A stretch of 42,882 nucleotides of DNA from Micromonospora sp. CP22. GTDB taxonomy: Bacteria; Actinomycetota; Actinomycetes; Mycobacteriales; Micromonosporaceae. Of this stretch, positions 31,301-39,105 are shown one piece after another; within the stretch, counting starts at the first letter, position 1, and each line of letters starts with the position of its first letter. A program made the position numbers and the translations under genes. Where the stretch lies: positions 1-42,882 of the forward strand of contig NZ_VCJO01000026.1 in assembly GCF_009712475.1 (NCBI RefSeq), read 5' to 3'. The notes beneath the pieces were generated by a model that searched no databases, had not been told where the DNA came from, and saw only the letters and a program-made list of their open reading frames with translations.

Positions 31301-31479
31301 CGGGACAGCGCGGTGAGCAACTCCTGGGCCTGCTCGTCGATGGGTTCCTGGCTCTCGGGCCGCCACAGGTCGAGCCCGTCCGGCCCGAGCAGGTCGGCGG
31401 CGCGAGCGCCCGCGTCGTCGTCGGTCACGCCAAAGCCGTAGCGGGCGAGTCGGCCCGTGGCGCTGGTCGGCCGTCCCAT
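28357..31479 (-). CDS. glnE: Glutamine-synthetase adenylyltransferase/deadenylase GlnE
   Basis: This 1040-aa protein adds and removes AMP on the regulatory Tyr of GlnA. It has the two nucleotidyltransferase halves of the family. The N-terminal half has GKCGGGELNYVSDVDVIFVA, then GPGGLRDIEFAVQLLQL. The C-terminal half has GMGRLGGYESNYLSDADVLFVY, then GRGGLADVEWAVQLLQL. The paired D-x-D acidic residues are intact in both. Near residues 85-130 there is a Gly/Ala/Thr-rich low-complexity insert (TGTGG, AAAGAGGG) that looks like a lineage-specific linker. The ATG overlaps the TGA of the upstream amidotransferase gene by one base, so the two are coupled. The stop codon borrows bases from a 52-bp repeat. 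Confidence 0.95.
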   Translation of the reverse strand: MGRPTSATGRLARYGFGVTDDDAGARAADLLGPDGLDLWRPESQEPIDEQAQELLTALSRVADPDLALRQLHRLVEAEQRASAGPNGTGTGGAVRQRGAGPGQATATGGNAGAAAGAGGGIGAGSAVLAALHDDPGLRRRLLAVLGASSALGDHLVANPDHWSVLRTEPDGLAPTADGSLDLSGEGNPVAVLRRAYRLALLRIAAADLTGGRGLEQTMAALSALADATLSAAYRTAVAELPEGTREPRLAVVAMGKCGGGELNYVSDVDVIFVAAEDDDLTAATTVATRLIHICGLVAWPVDAALRPEGNRGPLVRTLASHLAYYRRWARTWEFQALLKARPAAGDLALGQEWIDALAPLLWQAAERPEAVEDVRAMRRKIIDNIPPKELEREIKRGPGGLRDIEFAVQLLQLVHGRGDDTLRAPGTIPALRALVTGGYVGRADGEALLRGYRFLRTVEHRLQLQGLRRTHTVPTEPGALRWLATALGYTATPGRSAVEEFRAEWVTHASEVRRLHAKLLYRPLLESVARVPADGLRLTPQAARNRLEILGFADPAGALRHLQALTGGVSRTAAIQRTLLPVLLSEFADAPEPDRGLLSYRQVSDSLGSTPWYLRLLRDSGPVARRLARVLSSSRYVADLLTREPEALRLLAEESELSPRPREVLFEGLTAAAARHSDPVEATRAVRALRRRELLRLACADLLSRAGSLAPGRADGGRSASPLSDVTAVGTALSDVTDATLAAALRTARASQPAMPELTFAVIGMGRLGGYESNYLSDADVLFVYEPPEGVSESAASAAAQAIAEELRRLLGMPAPDPPLGVDADLRPEGRQGPLVRSLAAYQQYYARWSRVWEAQALLRARCVCGDAELGTRFERLVDPIRYPADGLTREQIIEIRRIKARVETERLPRGADPATHTKLGRGGLADVEWAVQLLQLRHAGAYPQLRGTRTLDALAAARDAGLVDPADAEAMTAGWTLAAQVRNALMLVRGRAGDQLPRHGVELAGVVRLLGRDDPGEFLDEYLRTGRRSRAATQRVMEM

Positions 31480-32243
31480 CAGTGCCCGAGCAGCGGCAGG
31501 CTGCGACGCGATCCGTCTTCCAGCTCACCGAGGGCGAGCGCGGCGAACCGCGCCGCGAACGGCTGCCAGACCTCCTCGACGTCGGCCATCACCGCGTCAC
31601 ATGCGGAGATCACCAGCTGCGGGTCGTAACCCAGCTCGGCCAGCAGCGCCGAGTCGGTGGCCCACTCGGCGATCATGGCGGTGTCGCACTCGATGTGGAA
31701 CTGCAACCCCCAGGCCCGGTCGCCGAGGCGGAACGCCTGGTGCGGATAGCGGGTGGAGGCGGCCAGCAGGGTGGCGCCGGCGGGCAGTTCGGTGATCTCG
31801 TCGGCGTGCCACTGCAACACGTCGGGGATCAGCGGCACATATCGGAAGAGCGGGTCTTTCTCGGCCGCGTCGCGCCGTCCCACCACGCCCGGTCCGGCCT
31901 CCGGCCCGGACGGGCTGCGCTCGACGGTGCCGGCGTGGGCGGTGGCCAGCAGCTGAGCGCCGAGGCAGACGCCCAGGGTCGGCACCCGGTGCCGCACCGC
32001 CTTGCGGAGCAGCTTCTCCACGGCCGGGAACCAGGCCGCGCCCGGCCGACCGTCGACCAGCGGGTATGCCTGCTGGTCACCGCCGAGCACCACCAGGGCG
32101 GCGTGCCCGTCCAGGTCGGCGGGCAGGGCGTCGCCCGCGTGCGGGCGGACCACCGACAACTCCAACCCGGCTTCGGTCAGCCACTCCCCCAGGCGGCGCG
32201 GGTCGTCGGTCGGGTCGTTCTCGATCACCAACGCAGTTGCCAC
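31479..32243 (-). CDS. Class I glutamine amidotransferase-like protein
   Basis: This 254-aa protein has the class I GATase layout: VVLGGDQQAYPLVDG, the nucleophile elbow TLGVCLGAQLLA (Cys), and the catalytic His-x-Glu in GLQFHIECD. It resembles the GuaA-like stand-alone amidotransferases (GMP-synthase-like or gamma-glutamyl peptidase types). It overlaps the start of glnE by one base, placing it in the nitrogen neighbourhood, but its acceptor is unknown. The GTG at 32243 is chosen because TAGCCT lies 7 nt upstream; the longer frame to 32360 would run through the promoter. Confidence 0.9.
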   Translation of the reverse strand: MATALVIENDPTDDPRRLGEWLTEAGLELSVVRPHAGDALPADLDGHAALVVLGGDQQAYPLVDGRPGAAWFPAVEKLLRKAVRHRVPTLGVCLGAQLLATAHAGTVERSPSGPEAGPGVVGRRDAAEKDPLFRYVPLIPDVLQWHADEITELPAGATLLAASTRYPHQAFRLGDRAWGLQFHIECDTAMIAEWATDSALLAELGYDPQLVISACDAVMADVEEVWQPFAARFAALALGELEDGSRRSLPLLGH

Positions 32244-32250
32244 ACCGTCG

Positions 32251-32256
32251 AGGCTA
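32251..32256 (-). promoter_or_regulatory. -10 element of the amidotransferase-glnE unit (leaderless)
   Basis: On the minus strand TAGCCT ends 7 nt before the GTG at 32243. Confidence 0.5.
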
Positions 32257-32373
32257 TCCGGTCCGGCCGATCCGACCAGCGTGAGGGGATCGTGCCGGGT
32301 CGTCGGCTCCGACACGGCACGCCGCCGCTCGTCCGGTTCCGGCGCGCTCGGTGAGCCCACCCGGCCACCGCAC

Positions 32374-32379
32374 TAGGCT
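32374..32379 (+). promoter_or_regulatory. -10 element of the LD-carboxypeptidase gene (leaderless)
   Basis: TAGGCT ends 8 nt before the GTG at 32388. It diverges from the amidotransferase promoter 118 bp away. Confidence 0.5.
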
Positions 32380-32387
32380 GTCCCGCT

Positions 32388-33329
32388 GTGTCCGACCGCA
32401 GTACGCCCGACGACGTCGTACGCCCGCCTGCCCTGCGCCCCGGTGACACGGTGATGCTGGTGTCGCCGTCCGGACCGACCCGGCCGGAACGGGTGGCCCG
32501 GGGCCTGGAACTACTCACCGGCTGGGGCCTGCGGCCGGTGCTCGCGCCCAACGCGTACGCCCGGCAGGGCTATCTGGCGGGGCCGGACGAACTGCGGGCC
32601 GCCGACCTGAACACCGCGTTCGCCGACCCGGAGGTGCGGGGCGTCATCTGCACCCGGGGCGGCTACGGGGCGCAGCGGGTGGTGGACGCGATCGACATGG
32701 CGGCGGTACGCCGTGACCCGAAGGTGGTCGCCGGGTTCTCCGACATCACCGCGCTGCACCTGGCCCTGTGGCGGGGTGCCCGGTTGGCCGGGGTGCACGG
32801 TCCCGGTGCGGCCTGGCGGGACGAGCGCACCCCGCTGGCCTCGGCCGAGTCGCTGCACGCGGCGATGACCAGCACCGAGCCGGTCACCGTACGCGCCGTC
32901 GAGGACGAGGAGACCTTCGGCGTACGCGTCGCGGGGCGGGCCACCGGCCGACTGTTGGGCGGCAACCTCTGCCTGGTCGTGGCCTCCCTCGGCACCCCGG
33001 ACATGCCCGACCTGACCGGCGCGGTGCTGCTGTTGGAGGAGGTGCAGGAGCCGCCGTACAAGGTCGACCGGATGCTGACCCAACTGCGCCGGGCCGGCGC
33101 GCTGGACGGGCTGGCCGGGGTGGCCGTGGGGCAGTTCACCGACTGCGCCGACGGCTGGGACACCACGGTGACCGACGTGCTCGTCGAGCGCCTCGGTGAC
33201 CTGGGCGTGCCGGTGCTCGGCGGCCTGCCGATCGGTCACGGTCCGGGTCAGCTCACCGTGCCGTTCGGCACCCGCGCGACCCTCGACGCCGACGCCGGTA
33301 CCCTCACCGTCACCGCCGCCGTCCGCTGA
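32388..33329 (+). CDS. LD-carboxypeptidase (peptidase family S66)
   Basis: This 313-aa protein has the S66 layout. The N-terminal half holds ALRPGDTVMLVSPSGP, ICTRGGYGAQRVVDAID and the nucleophile Ser in VAGFSDITALHLAL. The C-terminal half holds GGNLCLVVASLGTPDMPD, Glu in LLLEEVQEPPYKVDRML and His in PIGHGPGQLTVPFG. Family members remove the terminal D-Ala from tetrapeptides during murein recycling (LdcA) or cleave microcin-like peptides (MccF). There is no signal peptide, so it acts in the cytoplasm. Length is typical. Confidence 0.94.
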   Translation: MSDRSTPDDVVRPPALRPGDTVMLVSPSGPTRPERVARGLELLTGWGLRPVLAPNAYARQGYLAGPDELRAADLNTAFADPEVRGVICTRGGYGAQRVVDAIDMAAVRRDPKVVAGFSDITALHLALWRGARLAGVHGPGAAWRDERTPLASAESLHAAMTSTEPVTVRAVEDEETFGVRVAGRATGRLLGGNLCLVVASLGTPDMPDLTGAVLLLEEVQEPPYKVDRMLTQLRRAGALDGLAGVAVGQFTDCADGWDTTVTDVLVERLGDLGVPVLGGLPIGHGPGQLTVPFGTRATLDADAGTLTVTAAVR

Positions 33330-33421
33330 CCCTTCACCCGATGTGTCCGGATCAGTGCTCGAAATTGCCAGCGCGTTGACAGCTTCGCCACGGTTGCCGC
33401 CCAGCCGGACCGGCCACTGTC

Positions 33422-33452
33422 GGTGACGTCACCGCAGCACGGTGACCTCACC
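33422..33452 (+). promoter_or_regulatory. Paired GGTGA-TCACC sites before the exported protein gene
   Basis: GGTGACGTCACC (33422-33433) is a perfect palindrome and GGTGACCTCACC (33441-33452) repeats it with one central change, 19 bp apart. They lie 24 bp before the ATG at 33477 and look like a tandem operator. A TTGACA box is at 33376-33381, without a matching -10. Confidence 0.4.
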
Positions 33453-33476
33453 GTGTCACGACGAGTTGGAGGAACG

Positions 33477-34016
33477 ATGTCCCGCACGATCTCGAAGAAG
33501 AACCTGCTGGCCGGTCTGGCCGTGGCGGGCGTACTCGGCGTGGGGATCGCCGCTCCCACCGTGGCGCTGGCCGACGACGAAACCACCCCGAGCGCCAGCA
33601 CCAGCAGGGCGGACCAGGGCGATCCGCAGGAGCCGCGCGCCGCGCGGCACGCTCCGTTCGCCGAGGCGCTGGCCGCGGAGTTGGGCGTACCGACGGAGAA
33701 GGTGACCGAGGCGCTGGAGGAGCTGCGCGAGCAGCGCCGCACGGACCACGAGGGCCGCCGGGGTCTCCTCGGGCGCGGCCACGGCGCCGAGGGCCACAAG
33801 CGCGGCGAGCGCGGCGACGGTGCCGAGGGCCGCAAGCCCGGTGAGCGGCGGACCCCGCCGTCGGCCGAGGAGCGCAAGAAGGCGCTGACCGAGCGGCTCG
33901 CGCGGGCGGTCGAGGAGGGCAAGCTGACCCAGGAGCAGGCCGACGCCATCACCGCCGCCGTCGAGGCCGGTGTCTTCGGTGGCTGGGCCGGCGGGGGTCG
34001 ACCGGCCGGCAAGTAA
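33477..34016 (+). CDS. Exported charged protein with signal peptide
   Basis: This 179-aa protein starts MSRTISKKNLLAGLAVAG with a signal peptide (hydrophobic 10-30, cleavage near ALA-DD). After a Thr/Ser spacer, ARHAPFAEALAAELGVPTEKVTEALEEL is followed by a Gly/Arg/Glu-rich middle (GHGAEGHKRGERGDGAEG) and LARAVEEGKLTQEQADAITAAVEAGV. The two helical pieces are similar to the repeated xxLGVxxExVxxAL and xxGKLTQEQADxI units of actinobacterial and firmicute secreted proteins of unknown role. The start has GGAGGA 5 nt upstream and a tandem operator-like dyad before that. Function unknown; it may be an envelope-stress protein, since such operators are inducible elsewhere. Confidence 0.82.
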   Translation: MSRTISKKNLLAGLAVAGVLGVGIAAPTVALADDETTPSASTSRADQGDPQEPRAARHAPFAEALAAELGVPTEKVTEALEELREQRRTDHEGRRGLLGRGHGAEGHKRGERGDGAEGRKPGERRTPPSAEERKKALTERLARAVEEGKLTQEQADAITAAVEAGVFGGWAGGGRPAGK

Positions 34017-34077
34017 CGCCGCACCCGAGGGTGGTCGGCCGCGCTGCCGCCGGGCACGGTCGGCCGCTGCCGTCCGA

Positions 34078-34108
34078 GGTCGGCCCCGCACTCGCGGCGG
34101 GGCCGACC
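34078..34108. terminator. Terminator between convergent genes
   Basis: GGTCGGCCCCGC (34078-34089) pairs perfectly with GCGGGGCCGACC (34097-34108) around a 7-nt loop. It separates the exported protein gene from the DUF350 gene. Confidence 0.7.
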
Positions 34109-34123
34109 AGCGGCGAGTCCGCG

Positions 34124-34549
34124 TCAGGCGATGCAGGCGCAGACGATCAGCGCGGCGCCGAAGTGGCTGGCGGCGCTGACCCGGGCCACCGGGTGTGGCT
34201 CGTCGGCGCAGATGACCTCGCCGAGCCGTCCCGGCGTGAGCAGGTCCAGCACGAAGAAGGCCAGCGCCATGATGACCAGACCGATCAGCCCGAAGATGAT
34301 CGTCGAGGCCAGCCCCTTGGCGAAGTCGCTGTAGCTGGTCAGGATCGCGGTGAAGACGATGCCGGCGACGCCGAGCTGGTTGGCGGCGAGCAGCAGGCCG
34401 GCGTTGGTGTTACGGCGAATCCAGATCAGCTCCCGCAGCTTGCCCGGAGTGAGCAGATCGACCAGGAAGAAGCCGGCGGCCATCAGGCCGACTCCGACAA
34501 CCCCGAACACCACGCTCTGCCAGGCTCCGCTGAGCAGGTCCTCCAGCAC
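34124..34549 (-). CDS. DUF350 family membrane protein
   Basis: This 141-aa protein has two DUF350-like halves. Each has a pair of hydrophobic helices ending in the same motif: GFFLVDLLTPGKLRELIW, then AFFVLDLLTPGRLGEVIC. Four helices are expected. DUF350 proteins are small inner-membrane proteins found next to glutathionylspermidine-synthase-like or stress genes; here the neighbour is a GlnA2-type ligase at 34663-36012. The GTG at 34549 has GGGAGG 6 nt upstream. Longer reading of the same frame up to 35143 runs antisense across glnA2 and is not believed. Confidence 0.87.
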   Translation of the reverse strand: MLEDLLSGAWQSVVFGVVGVGLMAAGFFLVDLLTPGKLRELIWIRRNTNAGLLLAANQLGVAGIVFTAILTSYSDFAKGLASTIIFGLIGLVIMALAFFVLDLLTPGRLGEVICADEPHPVARVSAASHFGAALIVCACIA

Positions 34550-34662
34550 CGACTGCCTCCCGACGAATCTCCGGCCGACGGACGCCGGCACGGTGATCGA
34601 GACGATAGCGGCACCCCGCAACGCCCGGCTGCCCGGTGACGGGCCGCCGGGCGGACCAGCGG

Positions 34663-36012
34663 TTACAGCGACAGGTAGTGCTGACGCTCGTACGGGGTGA
34701 CCTCGCGGCGGTACTGCTCCCACTCGGACCGCTTGTTGCGCAGGAAGAAGTCGAAGACGTGCTCGCCGAGCACCTCGGCGACCAGTTCCGAACCGGCCAT
34801 CACGTCGATCGCCTCGGACAGGTTCTCCGGCAGCGGTTCGTACCCCATCGCCCGCCGCTCGGCGCTGGTCAACGCCCACACGTCGTCCTCGGCGCCCGGT
34901 GGCAGCTCGTACCCCTCCTCGATGCCCTTCATCCCGGCGCCGAGCAGCACCGCGAAGGCGAGGTACGGGTTGGCGGCCGAGTCGGGCGAGCGGATCTCCA
35001 CCCGGGCCGAGTTCGGCTTGCCGTACGCCGGGACGCGGACCAGCGCGGAGCGGTTCAGGTGCCCCCAGCAGACGTACGCCGGGCTCTCGGTGACCCGGTC
35101 CGGCAGCGCCTGCGGGAACAACCGCTTGTACGAGTTGACCCACTGGTTGGTGACGGCGGTGTACTCCCGGGCGTGGGCCAGCAGCCCGGCGATGAACGCC
35201 CGCGCCACCTTGGACAGCTTCATCGGGTCACCGGCGTCGTGGAACGCGTTGCGCTCCCCCTCGAACAGCGACAGGTGGGTATGCATGCCGCTGCCCGGCT
35301 GGTCGGTGAAGGGCTTGGGCATGAAGGTGGCCTGCACGCCGGTGGAGAGCGCCACCTCCTTGACCACGTGCCGGAAGGTCATGATGTTGTCGGCGGTGGT
35401 CAGCGCGTCGGCGTACCGCAGGTCGATCTCCTGCTGGCCGGGGGCGACCTCGTGGTGGCTGTACTCGACGGAGATGCCGATGCGCTCCAACGCGAGCACC
35501 GCCTGACGGCGGAAGTCACGGGCCACCGCGTGGGTGGTGTGCTCGAAGTAGCCGCCGGTGTCCACCGGCACCGGCACCGAGCCGTCCATCGGGCCGTTCT
35601 CCAGCAGGAAGAACTCGATCTCCGGGTGGGTGTAGAAGGTGAAGCCCTTGTCGGCCGCCCGGGACAGCGCGCGGCGCAGCACGTGACGCGGATCCGCCCA
35701 GGACGGGCTGCCGTCGGGCAGTGAGATGTCGCAGAACATCCGGGCGCTCTCGCCGCTGACCCCACCCTCGAACGGGAAGACCTGGAAGGTGGTCGGATCG
35801 GGCACGGCGACCATGTCCGACTCGAAGACCCGGGCGAACCCCTCGATGGCCGACCCGTCGAAGCCGATGCCCTCCTCGAAGGCGGCCTCCAACTCCGCGG
35901 GGGCGACCGACACGCTCTTGAGCGTGCCGAGCACGTCGGTGAACCACAGCCGGACGAACCGGATGTCCCGCTCTTCCAGCGTACGGAGGACGAACTCCTG
36001 CTGACGGTCCAC
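34663..36012 (-). CDS. glnA2: Glutamine-synthetase-like enzyme of the GlnA2 group
   Basis: This 449-aa protein belongs to the glutamine synthetase family but differs from GlnA1: it starts VDRQQEFVLRTLEERDIRF, and the metal site reads HPEIEFFLLE. It keeps the family motifs FMPKPFTDQPGSGMHTHLSLF and NRSALVRVP. The GlnA1 adenylylation motif (DLYDLPPEE) is replaced by YELPPGAEDD, so GlnE should not control it. In Streptomyces coelicolor the enzyme of this name is a gamma-glutamylpolyamine synthetase; I infer the same for this protein from the start and context. GTG 36012 is chosen because TAGAGT at 36037-36032 would be its -10. A weak GlnR-like half-site (TTAAC, 6 nt, GTAAT) lies at 36108-36093. 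Confidence 0.85.
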   Translation of the reverse strand: MDRQQEFVLRTLEERDIRFVRLWFTDVLGTLKSVSVAPAELEAAFEEGIGFDGSAIEGFARVFESDMVAVPDPTTFQVFPFEGGVSGESARMFCDISLPDGSPSWADPRHVLRRALSRAADKGFTFYTHPEIEFFLLENGPMDGSVPVPVDTGGYFEHTTHAVARDFRRQAVLALERIGISVEYSHHEVAPGQQEIDLRYADALTTADNIMTFRHVVKEVALSTGVQATFMPKPFTDQPGSGMHTHLSLFEGERNAFHDAGDPMKLSKVARAFIAGLLAHAREYTAVTNQWVNSYKRLFPQALPDRVTESPAYVCWGHLNRSALVRVPAYGKPNSARVEIRSPDSAANPYLAFAVLLGAGMKGIEEGYELPPGAEDDVWALTSAERRAMGYEPLPENLSEAIDVMAGSELVAEVLGEHVFDFFLRNKRSEWEQYRREVTPYERQHYLSL

Positions 36013-36215
36013 TTCCCCAACCTTCCGCGACACTCTATGTCCGGCTGCGGTCGGACTATGCCCGACCTGACCGACCAGTCTCCATCGACCCGATTACGCA
36101 GACGTTAACCGAACCGCGGCCATTGCGTCCCGTCCCGTCCCGACCGGCGGTCGGGCCCGGTCGTACCGCCCCATGCCGACGTGTCGGCCCGGTGCCGCTG
36201 GGGCAAGATGAGGAC

Positions 36216-37988
36216 ATGCCCACCCTGCGTCTCGCCCTGTGCCAGGTCAACCCCAGTGTCGGTGACCTCACCGGCAACGCCGGTCTCGTCCGGGCCTGGA
36301 CCCGCCGGGCCGCCGACTCCGGCGCCCAGCTCGTCCTGTTCCCGGAGATGATGCTGACCGGGTACCCGGTGGAGGACCTCGTCTTCCGGAGTTCCTTCGT
36401 GGCCGCCTCCCGGGCGGCGCTGGACCGGCTCGCCGCCGATCTGGCCGCCGACGGTCTGGGCGAGCTGCCGGTGGTGGTGGGCTACCTGGACGCCGACGGT
36501 CCGTCGCAGCTCGGCGCGGACGCCCAGCCGGGCCGGGGCACCCGCAACGCCGCCGCGCTGCTGCACCGTGGCGCGGTGGTCGCCACCTACTTCAAGCACC
36601 ACCTGCCCAACTACGGCGTCTTCGACGAGGACCGCTACTTCGTGCCCGGGGACATGCTCACCGTCGTCCGGCTCGGCGAGGTGGACGTGGCGCTGACCAT
36701 CTGCGAGGACCTCTGGCAGGCCGGCGGGCCGTTCGCCGCCGCCCGGCGGGCCGGGGTGGGGCTGGTGGTCAACATCAACGGTTCGCCGTACGAGCTGAAC
36801 AAGGACGACGTGCGACTTCCGGTGGTCCGCCGCCGGGCCGCCGAGGCCGGTGCCACCATCGCCTACGTCAACATGATCGGCGGCCAGGACGAGCTGGTCT
36901 TCGAGGGCGACTCGATGATCGTCGCGGCGGACGGGACGGTGCTCGCCCGAGCACCGCAGTTCGTCAACCACCTGCTCGTGCACGACGTCGACCTGCCCGC
37001 CGCCGACGAGGCCAGCGCCGAGCCCGGCGCGGACGACGATCAGGTCACCGACGGGCTACGGGTGGTCCGTCGTACCGTCGAGCAGATCCCGCCCTCGCCC
37101 ACCGGCCCGGCGGCTGTCGGCGGCCTCATCGAGCCGGTGGCCGACGAGGCCGAGGTGTGGCAGGCGCTGGTGCTCGGCCTGCGTGACTACGTCGAGAAGA
37201 ACCGTTTCCCCTCGGTGGTGCTCGGGCTCTCCGGCGGCATCGACTCGGCGGTGGCGGCGGCCATCGCGGTGGACGCCATCGGCGGCGACCGGGTGGTCGG
37301 TGTCTCCTTGCCCAGCCAGCACTCCTCGGAGCACAGCCGCACCGACGCGGCCGACCTGGCCAAGCGGACCGGACTGGACTACCGGGTGGAGCCGATCCAG
37401 CCGATGGTGGACACCTTCCTGGCGAACCTGTCGCTCTCCGGCGTCGCGGTGGAGAACCTCCAGGCCCGGGTACGCGGCGTCATCCTGATGGCGTTGTCGA
37501 ACCAGGAGGGCCATCTGGTGCTGACCACCGGCAACAAGAGTGAGCTGGCGGTCGGCTACTCGACGCTGTACGGCGACTCGGTCGGCGGCTTCAACCCGAT
37601 CAAGGATGTGTGGAAGACCCTGGTGTGGCGGCTGGCCAAGTGGCGCAACGCCGAGGCGGTACGGCTGGGGCAGACCCCACCGATCCCGGAGAACTCGATC
37701 GGCAAGCCGCCGAGCGCCGAGCTGAGCCCGGGGCAGCTCGACAGCGACTCGCTGCCCGACTACGACGTGCTCGACCCGATCCTGATCGGCTACGTCGACG
37801 GTGACCTCGGCCGGGACGGCCTGATCGCCTCCGGTCACGACCCGGCGGTGGTGGACAAGGTGCTGCGGTTGGTGGATACCGCCGAGTACAAGCGTCGCCA
37901 GTCCGCGCCGGGCACGAAGATCTCGATGAAGGCGTTCGGACGGGACCGGCGGCTGCCGATCACCAACCGCTGGCGCGAGGACGGCTGA
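36216..37988 (+). CDS. nadE: Glutamine-dependent NAD+ synthetase NadE
   Basis: This 590-aa enzyme converts nicotinic acid adenine dinucleotide to NAD+ with glutamine as nitrogen donor. The N-terminal amidase (nitrilase type, residues 1-270) shows the Glu in FPEMMLTGYP, Lys in YFKHHLPNYGVFDE and Cys163 in TICEDLW. The C-terminal synthetase has the P-loop GLSGGIDSAVAAAI, then TGNKSELAVGYSTLYGD. It starts with ATG 6 nt after CAAGAT, so the mRNA may be leaderless. The gene is next to glnA2 and near glnE in this locus, matching the order I recall for Streptomyces. Confidence 0.96.
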   Translation: MPTLRLALCQVNPSVGDLTGNAGLVRAWTRRAADSGAQLVLFPEMMLTGYPVEDLVFRSSFVAASRAALDRLAADLAADGLGELPVVVGYLDADGPSQLGADAQPGRGTRNAAALLHRGAVVATYFKHHLPNYGVFDEDRYFVPGDMLTVVRLGEVDVALTICEDLWQAGGPFAAARRAGVGLVVNINGSPYELNKDDVRLPVVRRRAAEAGATIAYVNMIGGQDELVFEGDSMIVAADGTVLARAPQFVNHLLVHDVDLPAADEASAEPGADDDQVTDGLRVVRRTVEQIPPSPTGPAAVGGLIEPVADEAEVWQALVLGLRDYVEKNRFPSVVLGLSGGIDSAVAAAIAVDAIGGDRVVGVSLPSQHSSEHSRTDAADLAKRTGLDYRVEPIQPMVDTFLANLSLSGVAVENLQARVRGVILMALSNQEGHLVLTTGNKSELAVGYSTLYGDSVGGFNPIKDVWKTLVWRLAKWRNAEAVRLGQTPPIPENSIGKPPSAELSPGQLDSDSLPDYDVLDPILIGYVDGDLGRDGLIASGHDPAVVDKVLRLVDTAEYKRRQSAPGTKISMKAFGRDRRLPITNRWREDG

Positions 37989-38159
37989 CCGCCCACGGGG
38001 CAGCTCGGTGGGCACGGGCCGGGGGCGGTTCCGGCCGGACGGTGGTGCCCGGCCGGAGTGACATCCTCCACTTCGCCCTGCCGTCGACCGCCCACCCGGT
38101 GGGACGATCGCGGCAGGACCCGGGGACCGCGTACGCGGCCTCGAGGAAAGGAGAACATC

Positions 38160-39002
38160 GTGGAATCCACATCCGGCGAAGTGACCGCCCTCTACGGTGG
38201 CCCGGCCACCCGTCGCGTCCGCACCCGCGACCTGCTCGCCGCCAAGGAGCGCGGCGAGAAATGGTCGATGCTCACCTCGTACGACCAGTACACGGCGGCG
38301 ATCTTCGACGCCGCGGGGATCCCGGTGCTGTTGGTGGGCGACTCGGCGTCGAACAACGTGTTCGGTTACGAGACGACCCTGCCGGTGACCGCCGAGGAAC
38401 TGCTGCCGCTGGTGCGGGCGGTGGTCCGGGCCACCCGGCAGACCCTGGTCGTCGGTGACCTGCCCTTCGGCTCGTACGAGGAGGGCCCGACCCAGGCGCT
38501 GCGGACGGCCGTACGGTTCATGAAGGAGGGCGGCTGTCACGCCGTGAAGCTGGAGGGCGGCCAGCGCTACGCCCCGCAGATCGAGGCGATCGTCGGTGCC
38601 GGCATTCCGGTGATGGCGCACATCGGTTTCACGCCCCAGCGTGAGCACACCATCGGCGGATACCGGGTGCAGGGGCGCGGCGACACCGCCGACGAGGTCC
38701 TCGCCGACGCGCGGGCGGTCACCGAGGCGGGCGCCTTCGCCGTGGTGCTCGAAATGGTGCCCGGCGACGTCGCCAAGCGGGTCACCGCCGAACTGCCGAT
38801 CCCCACGGTGGGCATCGGCGCGGGCCCGGACACCGACGCGCAGGTGCTCGTCTGGCAGGACATGGCCGGTCTGCGCACCGGCCGGACACCACGCTTCGTG
38901 AAGCGGTACGCCGCCCTGGCCGACGCGCTCGACGAGGCCACCCGCCGCTTCGCCGACGAGGTCCGCTCCGGCCAGTTCCCCGCCCCCGAACACACCTTCT
39001 GA
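38160..39002 (+). CDS. panB: 3-methyl-2-oxobutanoate hydroxymethyltransferase PanB
   Basis: This 280-aa TIM-barrel enzyme transfers a hydroxymethyl group from methylenetetrahydrofolate to ketoisovalerate, giving ketopantoate for pantothenate and coenzyme A. Family signatures are KWSMLTSYDQYTAAIFDAAG, LLVGDSASNNVFGYETT (metal-binding Asp), VVGDLPFGSYE (second Asp), KLEGG and HIGFTPQREHTIGGYRVQGR. The GTG at 38160 has AAAGGAG 7 nt upstream. The first 20 residues (VESTSGEVTALYGG) are a variable N-terminal arm. Normal length. A 12-bp hairpin follows. Confidence 0.96.
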   Translation: MESTSGEVTALYGGPATRRVRTRDLLAAKERGEKWSMLTSYDQYTAAIFDAAGIPVLLVGDSASNNVFGYETTLPVTAEELLPLVRAVVRATRQTLVVGDLPFGSYEEGPTQALRTAVRFMKEGGCHAVKLEGGQRYAPQIEAIVGAGIPVMAHIGFTPQREHTIGGYRVQGRGDTADEVLADARAVTEAGAFAVVLEMVPGDVAKRVTAELPIPTVGIGAGPDTDAQVLVWQDMAGLRTGRTPRFVKRYAALADALDEATRRFADEVRSGQFPAPEHTF

Positions 39003-39010
39003 GTCCACCT

Positions 39011-39049
39011 CGTACCCGCCGCACGCCATCTCGGGCGGCGGCGGGTACG
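39011..39049 (+). terminator. Terminator of panB
   Basis: CGTACCCGCCGC (39011-39022) pairs perfectly with GCGGCGGGTACG (39038-39049). It begins 9 bp after the panB stop. Confidence 0.65.
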
Positions 39050-39092
39050 ACACCACCGGAAGGTGAGGCGAGCGGGTTCGCCTGAAAACCGC

Positions 39093-39098
39093 TACGGT
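39093..39098 (+). promoter_or_regulatory. -10 element of the lipoprotein gene (leaderless)
   Basis: TACGGT ends 7 nt before the GTG at 39106. Confidence 0.5.
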
Positions 39099-39105
39099 TT
39101 CGCTC

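Noticed and set aside
29452..31629. 725-codon plus-strand ORF opposite glnE
   Set aside because: It is the antisense frame of glnE, rich in Gly, Arg and Gln with no domain, while the glnE frame shows both catalytic halves.
36093..36108. GlnR-like half-site (TTAAC, 6 nt, GTAAT) between glnA2 and nadE
   Set aside because: Only one a-b pair is present and the next pair does not follow, so it is kept as a note and not called as an operator.
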